64,000 nucleotides of DNA from Rhodospirillales bacterium (GTDB taxonomy: Bacteria; Pseudomonadota; Alphaproteobacteria; TMED109). The notes under the pieces were generated by a model that had not been told where the DNA came from, made no database searches, and saw only the letters and a program-made list of their open reading frames with translations. Positions 8,617-16,657 of the stretch are shown piece after piece (positions within the stretch are counted from its first letter, which is position 1; each line of letters begins with the position of its first letter). The translations under genes and the position numbers were made by a program. Where the stretch lies: the NCBI GenBank assembly GCA_028824295.1, contig JAPPED010000001.1, positions 1 through 64,000 on the forward strand, in the 5' to 3' direction.

Positions 8617-9630
8617 TTACTGCTTGCGGCTGCAGGCCAGACAAGCCAAATCGGCGAGCGCTTCGCGGCACGGGCTGGGGGGCAGGACTTCGAGCGCAGC
8701 AATTGCATTGTCGCTGCAGGCGACTGCGCGCTCCTGCGTCAGGGCAACGGTACCTCGACAGCGGATGATCCGGCACGCTTCAGCGAAGTCGTCAGGCGTC
8801 TGCTGTCCCTTTCCCAGTGTCCGATCCCAGAAATCGCGCTCGCGCCGGTCGGCCTGCGCATAGGCAATGATGACGGGCAGCGTCAGGCGGCCTTCGCGGA
8901 AATCGCCACCGGTGGGTTTGCCGGTCTCGTGAGATTCGCCCAGGTAGTCCAGGGCGTCATCCGTCAGTTGAAATGCGGTTCCGACCTGTTCGCCATAGCG
9001 GTCAAGCCCAGCAAGCACGTCAGGGCCGCATTCAACCAGGTGACCGCCGACGGCGGCGGCGGCGGCAAACAGTTGTGCCGTCTTGGCCCTGACCACTTCC
9101 AAATATTCGTTCTCCGTCGTTGTCGTTTTGCCGGTGGTGACGAGCTGCAGAACTTCGCCCTGAACGATGACCGCAGCGGCATTGGACAACAGGCGCAGAA
9201 CCGGCAGTGACCCGTCGGCGACCATCAGCCGGAACGCCTGGCTGAACAGGAAATCGCCCACCAGCACGCTGGCGGCGTTACCCCAAATGGCGTTCGCCGA
9301 CTTGAGCCCCCGGCGTTCCAGGCTGTTGTCGACGACATCGTCGTGCAGGAGGGTCGCGGTATGAATGAATTCGATCACTGCGGCCAACCCGATATGGCGG
9401 TGGCCTTGGTAACCCGCGGCGCGGGCGCCGAGCAGCGTGACGAGGGGGCGGATGCGCTTCCCACCGGCATCGGTCACGTGCCTGGCCAGTTCCGGGATCA
9501 GGGCGACGGAACTGGCGAGGTTCGCATTGATCGTGTGGTCGACGCGAGCAAGATCGTCCGCGACCAACGCCTTCACCGCGGCAAGACTTGATCGGTCGGC
9601 CCGGCGTTCGCCTCCGCTCGCTGCATTCAC
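8617..9630 (-). CDS. ispB: Polyprenyl diphosphate synthase (octaprenyl/decaprenyl, ubiquinone side chain)
   Basis: Trans-isoprenyl diphosphate synthase that elongates farnesyl diphosphate with isopentenyl units to make the ubiquinone tail. Both aspartate-rich Mg-binding motifs are present: DDVVD at residues 97-101 (LLHDDVVDNSLERRG) and DDALD at 224-228 (FQLTDDALDYLG). GGKRIRP at about 56-62 is the substrate-binding start. The residue before the first motif region (FIHTATLLHDD) is that of long-chain synthases. Length 337 residues is normal. GTG start at 9630 with GGAGG just upstream. In many Alphaproteobacteria this gene adjoins DUF2007 and the S49 peptidase/glyQ block; here more than 5 kb of quinoprotein-related genes intervene. 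Confidence 0.94.
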   Translation of the reverse strand: MNAASGGERRADRSSLAAVKALVADDLARVDHTINANLASSVALIPELARHVTDAGGKRIRPLVTLLGARAAGYQGHRHIGLAAVIEFIHTATLLHDDVVDNSLERRGLKSANAIWGNAASVLVGDFLFSQAFRLMVADGSLPVLRLLSNAAAVIVQGEVLQLVTTGKTTTTENEYLEVVRAKTAQLFAAAAAVGGHLVECGPDVLAGLDRYGEQVGTAFQLTDDALDYLGESHETGKPTGGDFREGRLTLPVIIAYAQADRRERDFWDRTLGKGQQTPDDFAEACRIIRCRGTVALTQERAVACSDNAIAALEVLPPSPCREALADLACLACSRKQ

Positions 9631-10463
9631 GACGTGACCTCCACGCCTCCGTGCTAGCGCGCGGAACCGTCCGGTTCCAGCATAGGGAGGGGCTCAAGAA
9701 AGGGCCAATATCCCGTCGACTACAGCCTGCGCGTCGCGTGTTTGTGCAGGTAGGTGATTCGGCCGGGATAGGCGCTGAGGCGTGTTCGCGTGCAGCATCG
9801 CTCGGCTCGCCTGCGTGGGCGCGGAATGCTCCCGCAACGGAAAGTCCCGCAACGATGCACGAGCCTTCCTGTCGGACTGGTCGCCAGCCCTGGTTATGAG
9901 CGAACCAGGTTCTCCCGGAACAACCTTACGCCGTCTGCGCGGGCGGCAGTCGGGCGTGTGTCGTCTGAGATCAGTGGCGACGGGTGCCGGTGCCGGGCAA
10001 ACCGGTGCCGGCCGCGGTCAGGAGATCGGCATGGAGCACAAGCCGCGAACGGTGTTGCGCCTGCGCGTCCAGCGTTGCCGGTGAGCGGTCGCGCGAACCG
10101 GATGCTCGCCCGGTGACCTTGCCCCCGTATCGGCGGGCGGGAACTCGCAATCCTGCGGCTTCGCACGACCAGACGGACAGCCAGAATCTGCTCCCGTAGC
10201 GACGGTGTTCGTAACGTTCAACCACCGGTTGCAGCGCAGAATGCGGCGGGATTCGCCGGTACACGGCTTCAATGCTAGCATCCTCGCCGATGCCAGCGTC
10301 TGCTAGCGGCTGTTGGCGTCGGTCCGGGATGTCCCGGATCAAGTGGATGTGGCGGTCCAAAGCGGAACGCCGGGCTGGAACGTAGACGCGTGCTCGTTCA
10401 CGCGTCTAAATGTTTCAGACCCCGGTGTAAGCGGCGGCCGGCACCGAACTGGGAGGAGCCTGT
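9631..10463. other. Long intergenic region upstream of the quinoprotein dehydrogenase
   Basis: No credible gene in 833 bases: frames on both strands lack domains and ribosome sites. Two inverted repeats stand out towards the right end. TCCGGGA-TG-TCCCGGA lies at 10323-10338 and a perfect ten-base repeat at 10383-10408. The length and these palindromes suggest a regulatory region for the downstream alcohol dehydrogenase, possibly with decayed sequence on the left. Confidence 0.5.
10383..10408. promoter_or_regulatory. Perfect 10-base inverted repeat in the dehydrogenase leader
   Basis: Arms TAGACGCGTG (10383-10392) and CACGCGTCTA (10399-10408) are exact reverse complements separated by CTCGTT. 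The site ends 55 bases before the ATG of the PQQ dehydrogenase. It could be an operator for a dimeric regulator or a hairpin in the 5' untranslated mRNA. It is followed by AAATGTTT, a weak T-run, so attenuation cannot be excluded. Confidence 0.5.
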
Positions 10464-12290
10464 ATGAGGTTCGAGAGATTGGGCAGCCTGCGCCCACTTG
10501 CCGTCGGAGCAATTGGCGCGGCATTGCTCGCCGGTACCGCGCTTGCCGGCAACGTTACCCATGACCGTCTGGTCAATAGTGAGACCGAGCCGGAAAATTG
10601 GATCAACCATCACGGCAACTATGAGGCCCACCGATTCTCGGGTCTCCGCGAAATCAACAAGGACACCGTCGGCGATCTGAAGGTCGCGTTTACCTACGCC
10701 ATGGGCAGCATCCAGGGCGGCGGCACGGACCCGGTGGTGTTTCCGTTCGCGGGCCTGGAAGGCACAACGATTGCCGAGGATGGATTCCTCTACCTGACCA
10801 CTGGTTGGGGAGTGGTGACCAAGCTCGACGTGCGTGGTGGCAAGCCGATCACGGTGTGGAGGTCGGACCCCGAGCCCGACAAGGACTGGGCACCGAGCGT
10901 GCTGTGCTGCGGCATCAACAACCGTGGCGTGGCGCTGCACGGCAACACGGTGCTGTCGCCGGTCATCGACGGTCGCATACGCGCCCTGAACAAGACCGAC
11001 GGAAGCTTGATCTGGGAGGCCCAGGTGGCTGACCCGGGCATCGCCGAGACCATAACCGGCGCGCCACTGATCGTCAGAGACACGGTGGTGACCGGCATGG
11101 CCGGCGCTGAGTTCGGTGTCCGCGGCTGGATTGCTGCGCTTGACATCAACACCGGCGAGGAAATCTGGCGCACCCACACCATTCCTGGGCCGGGCGAGCC
11201 TGGCCACGAGACGTGGAAGGACGACTACGGTGCATGGAAGACCGGTGGTGGTTCGACTTGGGTAACCGGTTCCTACGACCCCGAGTTGAACATCATCGTC
11301 TGGGGCACGGCCAACCCGGGTCCGGACTGGGACAACGCCTACCGTCCCGGCGACAACCTCTGGACCGACAGCACCATCGCGGTGGACGCGACCACGGGTG
11401 AATTCCTGTGGGGCTTCCAGCACACGCCGAACGACCCGTACGACTACGACTCGATTGCGGAGAACACGTTCGTTGACACCGTGATCAACGGCCAGTTCGT
11501 GCGCGCGACCCTGCACGCCAACCGCAACGGTTACGCCTACGCGCTCGACCGTGCAACCGGCGAGTACGTCTGGGGCACGCAGTTCGTCAAGAAGCTGAAC
11601 TGGACGGACGGTCTCGACGAGAACGGCCGACCCAACGCGTACGATCCGAACGTGGACGTTCAGCACTACATTCCGGGTACGGCGGCGTACCGTGGCGACT
11701 TGACCGAAGTCGGCGCGCGGAGCGAGATCGAAGGCATTTCCTGCCCGGCGCACACCGGCGGGAAGAACTGGCCTCCGACCTCCTACAGCCCGCACACCGG
11801 CCTGTACTACATTCCGGTGATCGAGAGCTGCAACAAGGCGTTTGCTGCGGTTTCTCCGAAGAACTTCGACCCGTCAACGCGGCAGTGGTTCCTCGGCGGA
11901 GCGCCGTACTTCACCTTCGACGACCCGCGCTCGGGCCGGATCACCGGCAGCGTGACGGCGATCGACGTATCGACCGGCGTGGTCGTGCGCAAGTGGGAGA
12001 CCGAGTTCCCGATGCTGGGCGGCATTCTGTCGACAGCCGGCGGCTTGGTGTTCACCGGCACGGCTGATGGTGCCGTGGTCGCGCTCGACGACACCACGCT
12101 CGAGGAGCTGTGGCGCTTCGAGACCGGCTCGTCGATCAACGCACCGCCAATGACGTACGAGGCTGACGGCAAGCAGTACATTGCCATTCAGGTCGGCCTG
12201 GGCGGCGCCTGGCCGCAGTGGTTCACCGACTCGACACCCGAGTTGAAAGCCGCTGTGCCGAGCAACGTCCTGTACGTGTTCGCGCTCTAA
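10464..12290 (+). CDS. PQQ-dependent alcohol/methanol dehydrogenase with lanthanide-type DYD motif (XoxF/PedH-like)
   Basis: Periplasmic quinoprotein that oxidises a primary alcohol using pyrroloquinoline quinone and passes electrons to a c-type cytochrome. The 608-residue protein has a signal peptide (1-28, ending ALA) and the eight-bladed propeller Trp-docking repeats (for example DKTDGSLIWEAQV-like, DINTGEEIWR, DATTGEFLWGF). The adjacent cysteines Cys148-Cys149 (VLCCGINNRG) form the ring disulfide over PQQ. GAEFGVRG supplies the metal-binding Glu and GTANPGP the Asn. NDPYDYDS gives catalytic Asp327 and, two residues on, Asp329. An Asp at this +2 position is the known signature of lanthanide-dependent enzymes; calcium MxaF has Ala there. 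GGGAGGAG precedes the ATG. A cytochrome gene follows. Methanol versus longer alcohols cannot be decided by eye. Confidence 0.92.
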   Translation: MRFERLGSLRPLAVGAIGAALLAGTALAGNVTHDRLVNSETEPENWINHHGNYEAHRFSGLREINKDTVGDLKVAFTYAMGSIQGGGTDPVVFPFAGLEGTTIAEDGFLYLTTGWGVVTKLDVRGGKPITVWRSDPEPDKDWAPSVLCCGINNRGVALHGNTVLSPVIDGRIRALNKTDGSLIWEAQVADPGIAETITGAPLIVRDTVVTGMAGAEFGVRGWIAALDINTGEEIWRTHTIPGPGEPGHETWKDDYGAWKTGGGSTWVTGSYDPELNIIVWGTANPGPDWDNAYRPGDNLWTDSTIAVDATTGEFLWGFQHTPNDPYDYDSIAENTFVDTVINGQFVRATLHANRNGYAYALDRATGEYVWGTQFVKKLNWTDGLDENGRPNAYDPNVDVQHYIPGTAAYRGDLTEVGARSEIEGISCPAHTGGKNWPPTSYSPHTGLYYIPVIESCNKAFAAVSPKNFDPSTRQWFLGGAPYFTFDDPRSGRITGSVTAIDVSTGVVVRKWETEFPMLGGILSTAGGLVFTGTADGAVVALDDTTLEELWRFETGSSINAPPMTYEADGKQYIAIQVGLGGAWPQWFTDSTPELKAAVPSNVLYVFAL

Positions 12291-12305
12291 ACGGCGTATT
12301 TCGAT

Positions 12306-12333
12306 GCGGGCCGGCCGCTTGCGGCCGGCCCGC
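12306..12333 (+). terminator. Rho-independent terminator after the dehydrogenase
   Basis: Thirteen-base GC-only arms, GCGGGCCGGCCGC at 12306-12318 and its exact complement at 12321-12333, are followed by ACTTTGTTTCT. It begins 16 bases after the dehydrogenase stop, so the following cytochrome gene probably has its own promoter or depends on read-through. Confidence 0.8.
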
Positions 12334-12469
12334 ACTTTGTTTCTCCGGGCGCGACTGGTCGCTCCAGCCCCCGGCGGTGACGCGTCTCAGAAATTGATCT
12401 GAAAAGCTAAGCGTCCCACAGAAGCGTCTTACACAGGCCGGGCTCCGCCAGTGGGCCGGATTTCACGAC

Positions 12470-12931
12470 ATGCACGATTTCAACAAGCAAGGACGAGTCC
12501 TCGTCGGTCTGACGGCGGCAACAGTTGTTGGCCTGGCGGCATTCGCAATGCCGGTTGGCCCGGCCATAGCGGCCGATGAGAAACCACGACGTTCAGGCCC
12601 ACCGCCAATCGTGTTCACGGAATTTCCGAACGAGTGCGCCCGCTGCCACAAGGCGGATGGTCGTGGCGGACCAGCGTACGGCGGTTTCGCGGCCGACCTA
12701 CGCGTCACGCTGCTCGATCACGATGGCCTGGTTTACGTGATCACCGTCGGGATTCGTGACCGCGGCATGCCAGAGTTCAAGAGCACGATGTCGAAGCGCG
12801 AAATAGCCGGCATCGCGACCTACATCGAAGATCACATCAAGGGCGTCTATTTCGACGATGCCGGCAACCGGATTACGGCTGAAGAGGCGGCGCAACTGGA
12901 AGGTCCGCGCCGCGCTGTTTCGCAGCAATAG
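12470..12931 (+). CDS. Periplasmic c-type cytochrome, probable electron acceptor of the quinoprotein
   Basis: A 153-residue secreted single-haem class I cytochrome c. Signal peptide spans about residues 1-35 (VVGLAAFAMPVGPAIA). The haem site is CARCH (Cys56, Cys59, His60) and the probable distal ligand is Met100 in DRGMPEFKS. SKREIAGIATYIEDHI is the usual C-terminal helix that packs on the N-terminal one. Position directly after the PQQ dehydrogenase suggests the role played by XoxG or PedF, which is inference. The ATG at 12470 has no strong ribosome site, so the start is only fairly sure. The terminator hairpin at 12306-12333 lies between the two genes. Confidence 0.88.
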   Translation: MHDFNKQGRVLVGLTAATVVGLAAFAMPVGPAIAADEKPRRSGPPPIVFTEFPNECARCHKADGRGGPAYGGFAADLRVTLLDHDGLVYVITVGIRDRGMPEFKSTMSKREIAGIATYIEDHIKGVYFDDAGNRITAEEAAQLEGPRRAVSQQ

Positions 12932-13020
12932 TGTCTGAGACGGCAGACCGGAGCTTCGTTACGAACCGAAACCGGCCCCGCTGATCGCGTGGCGCCGCCA
13001 ACGGAAGTTCCCGGAGCGGG

Positions 13021-13443
13021 TTACTCCGCCTCTGCGCGCAACGCTGCCTTGAGCTGCTCAGGCGTCAACATGCGTTCCAGTCGGCGCTTCCACGGGATCA
13101 GATAATCCTCGCCCTCGGCGATGGCCTTTGTGATCCATTGGTGCGCTTCAACGTTGTCATGGTGCTGGCCTTTGCCCGCCTGCAAATGAACCATCTTGAA
13201 CAGCATGCGCCCGCCGAGGAAACCGGCCGCGCGTGCACGGGACGCCCATCGATAGGCATCGCTGTAGTCCCCACTTTCGCGCGCCGCGTCATACGCTTCG
13301 CGACCGATCATGTACATGGCGTGCACGTCGCCGTTCTCGGCCTTGCACAAGTTGCCTTCCGGCCCCAGCGGACAATCTTCGGCTGCCGCCTGCACCACAC
13401 TGGCGCTTACGATGAGTGCGAAAAAGGGAGCCGCCCACTTCAT
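13021..13443 (-). CDS. Exported Sel1/TPR-like repeat protein
   Basis: A 140-residue protein with a clean signal peptide (MKWAAPFFALIVSASVVQAAA) followed by helical repeats rich in Ala and aromatic residues: MYMIGREAYDAARESGDYSDAYRWASRARAAG resembles one Sel1/TPR repeat pair and NVEAHQWITKAIAEGE another. Two cysteines near the mature N-terminus could form a disulfide. Such proteins usually act as periplasmic scaffolds; function here is unknown. It belongs to a minus-strand group with the Rap1a-like and SoxYZ-like genes, converging on the cytochrome gene. The ATG at 13443 follows GGAACC. Confidence 0.68.
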   Translation of the reverse strand: MKWAAPFFALIVSASVVQAAAEDCPLGPEGNLCKAENGDVHAMYMIGREAYDAARESGDYSDAYRWASRARAAGFLGGRMLFKMVHLQAGKGQHHDNVEAHQWITKAIAEGEDYLIPWKRRLERMLTPEQLKAALRAEAE

Positions 13444-13575
13444 TTCAGGTTCCTTCTGAATGTCATTCCGATCCGGTGAGGGACCATTATTGGCGGACCG
13501 TGCGAACGGTCAATTCGCCGGCTCGGCGCATTTCCCGGCACAGCCGCCCTGAAAGAGAGCGGAGCGGTCCGTGGC

Positions 13576-14019
13576 TCAGGACGACCGACACGGCGCACTG
13601 AGTTCAATGGCTTCCACAAAGGCCACTGCCGCGGGTTCGCGCATCAACGGGGGCCGTCGCCCGACCCAGGTCACGAACGTTGCCGACAGGTCACGCAGAT
13701 CCTCGGGAACCGTGACGCACTGCCAGCGCGGCGAGCCGTCAAGGGCGAACTGCCCGGCTTCAATCATCGTGACGATCGCGCCGACGACAGCCCGGCACTG
13801 AACCATCAGCATCCAGCGGTAAAACTGTTCGCCGACCACGTCCTTCGAGCCCTCGATTTCCTGGCTGCAGGCAAATTTGAGGTCGGATCCGGTTACGACT
13901 GCATCGATCGGACCGTTAGGCGGCGATCCACCCGCCGCGAGTGCGGACCCCGCACCCATGGTTGCGGAGAGCCCGAGAACCACTCCGATCATCGCCCAAT
14001 TGCGAAGCCGTTTACCCAT
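13576..14019 (-). CDS. Exported small protein of Rap1a/Tai type
   Basis: About 147 residues with a signal peptide ending near GSALAAGG. The mature part shows the cysteine spacing of Rap1a/Tai-like domains: a first Cys in LKFACSQE, QCRAVVGAI with the small Gly-containing helix, WQCVTVPED, then FVTWVGRRPPL, an Ala-rich helix and a terminal PC. Rap1a/Tai proteins include type VI immunity proteins, but the domain is widespread in exported proteins without that role and no type VI genes lie nearby. ATG 14019 is preferred because GGGAGA lies about 12 bases upstream; a GTG at 14040 would add seven residues. It is probably in one operon with the flanking minus-strand genes. Confidence 0.6.
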   Translation of the reverse strand: MGKRLRNWAMIGVVLGLSATMGAGSALAAGGSPPNGPIDAVVTGSDLKFACSQEIEGSKDVVGEQFYRWMLMVQCRAVVGAIVTMIEAGQFALDGSPRWQCVTVPEDLRDLSATFVTWVGRRPPLMREPAAVAFVEAIELSAPCRSS

Positions 14020-14125
14020 GACGGCGAATCTCCCATCCACGCGCTGTCGCCCATCGGCGAGCGCATGTGCCTAGTGCTTGCGTTTCATTGCCGGCCTGAC
14101 CTGCCGCCAGGCCTTGGCCGGTCCC

Positions 14126-14932
14126 CTAGGTTCTGCCGTCTCGGTCGCGGCGCGATGCTTCCAGAAGATCGAAGGTTAGGCCCTTCGAATCGGAGGCGGT
14201 TACGCGGACTGTCTGAAGGCGGTCGGGAAGGTCGAAATAGAAGTCCGGATTGGTGGCGAGCGCAGCCGAGGTCACCAGGTCGGCGATCGGGCCTGCGCTG
14301 TCGGCGAGGGTGACGGTGTCCACGTAGTAGGCGGGGACGACTGCGCCGTCCTCGTCAGTCACAAGGCCGGTATCCATAGGATGAGTGATGCGCAACTTGA
14401 GCCGCGTCGCGCTATTTGGTCGCCGGAATCGCTTCATCGCGATCGTGCCGACCGGATTCTCCGCGCTGCCCGATCCGCCAGCGGCGGTGCAACCGCCAGG
14501 ATTCATGACCTCAACCCTGACGCTTGCTACGTGCCAAACGCCATCAGCGTCGCGGGCCGCAGCGCGGACTGGCGTCGTCTGCTCCAGGCGGATGTTCATC
14601 CCCACCGAGCGGATCTCCCGCCGCGGGAACATTCTGGCAGCGGTCTGGATGGGATTGTTTTCCGCGATCACCACCACTTCCTCGACCGGTTGCACGCGGT
14701 CGGACAGCTCGATCACCACCGGCACGCTGAACGCGTCCTCGACCTGACGCGGGATGATCAGCCGGACCTGGAAGTCATACTTGACCGGTCCATCGCCGAG
14801 AAACTCGGTGTGCATGTCTTCCCACAAGGCCGAGCGCATCGGATCGTAGTCTCCTGCCTGCGGCGCGCCGGCGGCCGTCAGGAGGGCGGCGCAGGCTGCC
14901 ACGAGGGCGATGCCGGGTCGGTTCATTTGCAC
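14126..14932 (-). CDS. SoxYZ-like fused carrier protein, quinoprotein-dehydrogenase-associated type
   Basis: A 268-residue exported fusion of a SoxY-like domain (about residues 35-145) and a SoxZ-like domain (about 165-265). In SoxYZ a cysteine of a GGC motif carries the sulfur substrate; here MNPGGCTAAG places Cys148 between the two domains rather than at a chain end. The SoxZ half has KLRITHPMDTGL, NPDFYFDLP and VRVTASDSKG, matching the thiosulfate-oxidation carrier fold. A signal peptide covers residues 1-26. The family is known to sit beside PQQ-dependent dehydrogenases, as here, where it may carry a C1 or other substrate; its biochemistry is unknown. Start ATG 14932. No other Sox genes are seen. 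Confidence 0.82.
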   Translation of the reverse strand: MQMNRPGIALVAACAALLTAAGAPQAGDYDPMRSALWEDMHTEFLGDGPVKYDFQVRLIIPRQVEDAFSVPVVIELSDRVQPVEEVVVIAENNPIQTAARMFPRREIRSVGMNIRLEQTTPVRAAARDADGVWHVASVRVEVMNPGGCTAAGGSGSAENPVGTIAMKRFRRPNSATRLKLRITHPMDTGLVTDEDGAVVPAYYVDTVTLADSAGPIADLVTSAALATNPDFYFDLPDRLQTVRVTASDSKGLTFDLLEASRRDRDGRT

Positions 14933-15160
14933 GAACTCCGCGTGTTGCCAGGTCGCTGCACCCTATCAGAAGCTGCGATCAGCGAACAATCCGCCCAATG
15001 GCCTTCTGCTGCGGGTGCCGGTGTGTCACGGATCGCATGTGCTATCCAACTTGTCGATAATTCCGACCGACGGCAAGTACACCGAGGTGGTCGTTGCCGG
15101 GGGAGCCCGCCTTCGGGTGACCACCCAACATGGCCGCCGGGAGCGCACTGGAGATACGTG

Positions 15161-15394
15161 ATGCAGGAATTGCTGCGAACGAATGACGTGGTCCGGCTCG
15201 AATATGTCCGCGCGGTCCTGGGCGAGGAAGGCATCGAGACCTTCGTGTTTGACGGACACATGAGCATCACGGAGGGAAGCATCGGGATTCTGCCGAGGCG
15301 GCTGATGGTGGCTCAAGAGGATGCTGACCGCGCGCGGACAATTCTGCGAGAGGTCGGCGAGGAAATTGGCCCTGATGAGCGGGCGGTCTGGTAG
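15161..15394 (+). CDS. DUF2007 (putative signal-transducing) protein
   Basis: A 77-residue protein. It starts with MQELLRTNDVVRLEYVRAVL and continues with EEGIETFVFDGHMS, the pattern of the DUF2007 ferredoxin-like fold, ending with LPRRLMVAQEDADRARTILRE. The chosen ATG at 15161 follows GGAG; the larger open frame around it is not coding. In many Alphaproteobacteria the gene is placed between polyprenyl synthetase and the S49 peptidase, which supports the call. Function unknown. Confidence 0.8.
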   Translation: MQELLRTNDVVRLEYVRAVLGEEGIETFVFDGHMSITEGSIGILPRRLMVAQEDADRARTILREVGEEIGPDERAVW

Positions 15395-15438
15395 GGCGTC
15401 TGATAGACGTGTCCGATCCACTGCGATAGGTTGCGCGC

Positions 15439-16269
15439 ATGCCCATTTCGCTGTCGTTCTGGCGTCGGCGCACGCCAACGATTCCACTAGTGCGCTTGGC
15501 TGGCGTGGTCGGGATGCGAACCCGACCCGTGGGCCCGGAGGCCGTGACGGCAACCGGGATATTCCCTGTCCTCCGCCGCGCGTTCTCGGCCCGGGGAGCG
15601 AAGGCGGTTGCCTTGGCCATCAACTCGCCGGGAGGATCGCCGGTGCAGTGTGGCCTGATTTCACGCGAAGTGCGGCACCTTGCCAACAAGCATGACTTGC
15701 CGGTTCTGGCATTCGTTGAGGACATCGCCGCATCGGGCGGGTATTGGCTGGCCTGTGCGGCTGACGAGATCTTTGCCTTGTCGTCCTCTGTGGTCGGCAG
15801 CATCGGCGTCATCAACGCGGGTTTCGGGTTTCCGCAGCTCCTCGAGCGCTTCGGCGTCGAGCGTCGCGTGTACGCCGAAGGCAAGCACAAGGGCATGATG
15901 GACCCGTTCTCGCCGGTGCGGGAGGAAGACGTTGCAGTCCTGCAGGCGGTGCTCAAGGACATTCGGGCAGACTTTCTCGAGCATGTTCAGGAGCGCCGGG
16001 GCGGCCGGCTGAAGGACGATCCCGAGCAGGTGTTCAGCGCTGCTGTCTGGAGCGGTCGCGGCGCCTTGGAACTCGGACTGATCGATGAATTGGGGGACAT
16101 GGGAACCGTGTTGCGGGAACGGTTCGGCGACAACGTCAGGATCCGGGACTTCACTCCGAAACGCCGCTGGTTCCGGTCGCCTCTAGGGGCCCGCGCCGGC
16201 GCTGAGGTGGCCGGAGGCCTGCTGGACGCCCTCGAAGAACGAGCCATGTATGCGCGCTATGGTCTGTAA
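15439..16269 (+). CDS. S49 family serine peptidase (SppA/SohB-like)
   Basis: Half-length signal-peptide-peptidase-like enzyme, 276 residues. Family marks: LAINSPGGSPVQCGLI, then EDIAASGGYWLACAADEIFA with the nucleophile Ser99, VGSIGVI, and VYAEGKHKGMMDPFSP, where Lys149 or Lys151 is the likely general base. The C-terminus ends with LELGLIDELGDM. It lacks a long N-terminal membrane segment, so it is probably cytosolic or peripheral. It sits directly upstream of glyQ-glyS-ppdK, a recurring alphaproteobacterial arrangement. It degrades peptides in the general family sense; its natural substrate is unknown. Confidence 0.88.
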   Translation: MPISLSFWRRRTPTIPLVRLAGVVGMRTRPVGPEAVTATGIFPVLRRAFSARGAKAVALAINSPGGSPVQCGLISREVRHLANKHDLPVLAFVEDIAASGGYWLACAADEIFALSSSVVGSIGVINAGFGFPQLLERFGVERRVYAEGKHKGMMDPFSPVREEDVAVLQAVLKDIRADFLEHVQERRGGRLKDDPEQVFSAAVWSGRGALELGLIDELGDMGTVLRERFGDNVRIRDFTPKRRWFRSPLGARAGAEVAGGLLDALEERAMYARYGL

Positions 16270-16324
16270 GATTAAGTGTCCCGCTGACTGCCGCTTGGTG
16301 GCGGCGCGTTCGGAGACCTGAGCC

Positions 16325-16597
16325 GTGTTTGGATTTAGCCTCCCCAAGCTACTGCTCCTGATCGTGCTTCTGCTGGTCGTGTGGTACGGGTTCAAGCTGA
16401 TCGAGCACCGCACCAGTCGGCGCGACGAGATAGAGAAGGCGGCGGAAGCGGCGGTTCGCCGGAACGTAGCACAGCGACAATCGAAGGAACGTTCCTCCAG
16501 CGTGGAGACCGCGGAATGCGCCACGTGTGGCAGTTTCGTACCGCGGGAATCCCCCACGGCATGTGAGCGCAGCGACTGCCCGCATCCGGCGGCTTGA
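16325..16597 (+). CDS. Small single-pass membrane protein with Cys-rich tail
   Basis: Ninety residues: an N-terminal membrane helix (LPKLLLLIVLLLVVWYGFKLI), an Arg/Glu-rich helix, and a C-terminal motif CATCGSFVP...CERSDCP that resembles a zinc ribbon. It recalls the PP0621-like group of small proteins seen in proteobacteria, but the match is weak. GTG start at 16325. It lies between the S49 peptidase and glyQ, in the same direction and probably co-transcribed. Function unknown. Confidence 0.65.
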   Translation: MFGFSLPKLLLLIVLLLVVWYGFKLIEHRTSRRDEIEKAAEAAVRRNVAQRQSKERSSSVETAECATCGSFVPRESPTACERSDCPHPAA

Positions 16598-16657
16598 CCG
16601 CATCCCTGTCACCTTCGTAGGTTGCGCGTCCTTTGGCGCCCGTTCGGGGATGGCTCC

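Noticed and set aside
10398-11795. 465-residue open frame opposite the PQQ dehydrogenase
   Set aside because: Antisense of a strongly supported gene; sequence is Val/Arg-rich without motifs.
13576-14019. Type VI secretion immunity protein as a functional call for the Rap1a-like gene
   Set aside because: No type VI structural or effector genes in the window; the domain is common in unrelated exported proteins.
14126-14932. Thiosulfate-oxidising Sox system
   Set aside because: No soxA, soxX, soxB or soxC nearby, and the fused architecture is that of the quinoprotein-associated group.
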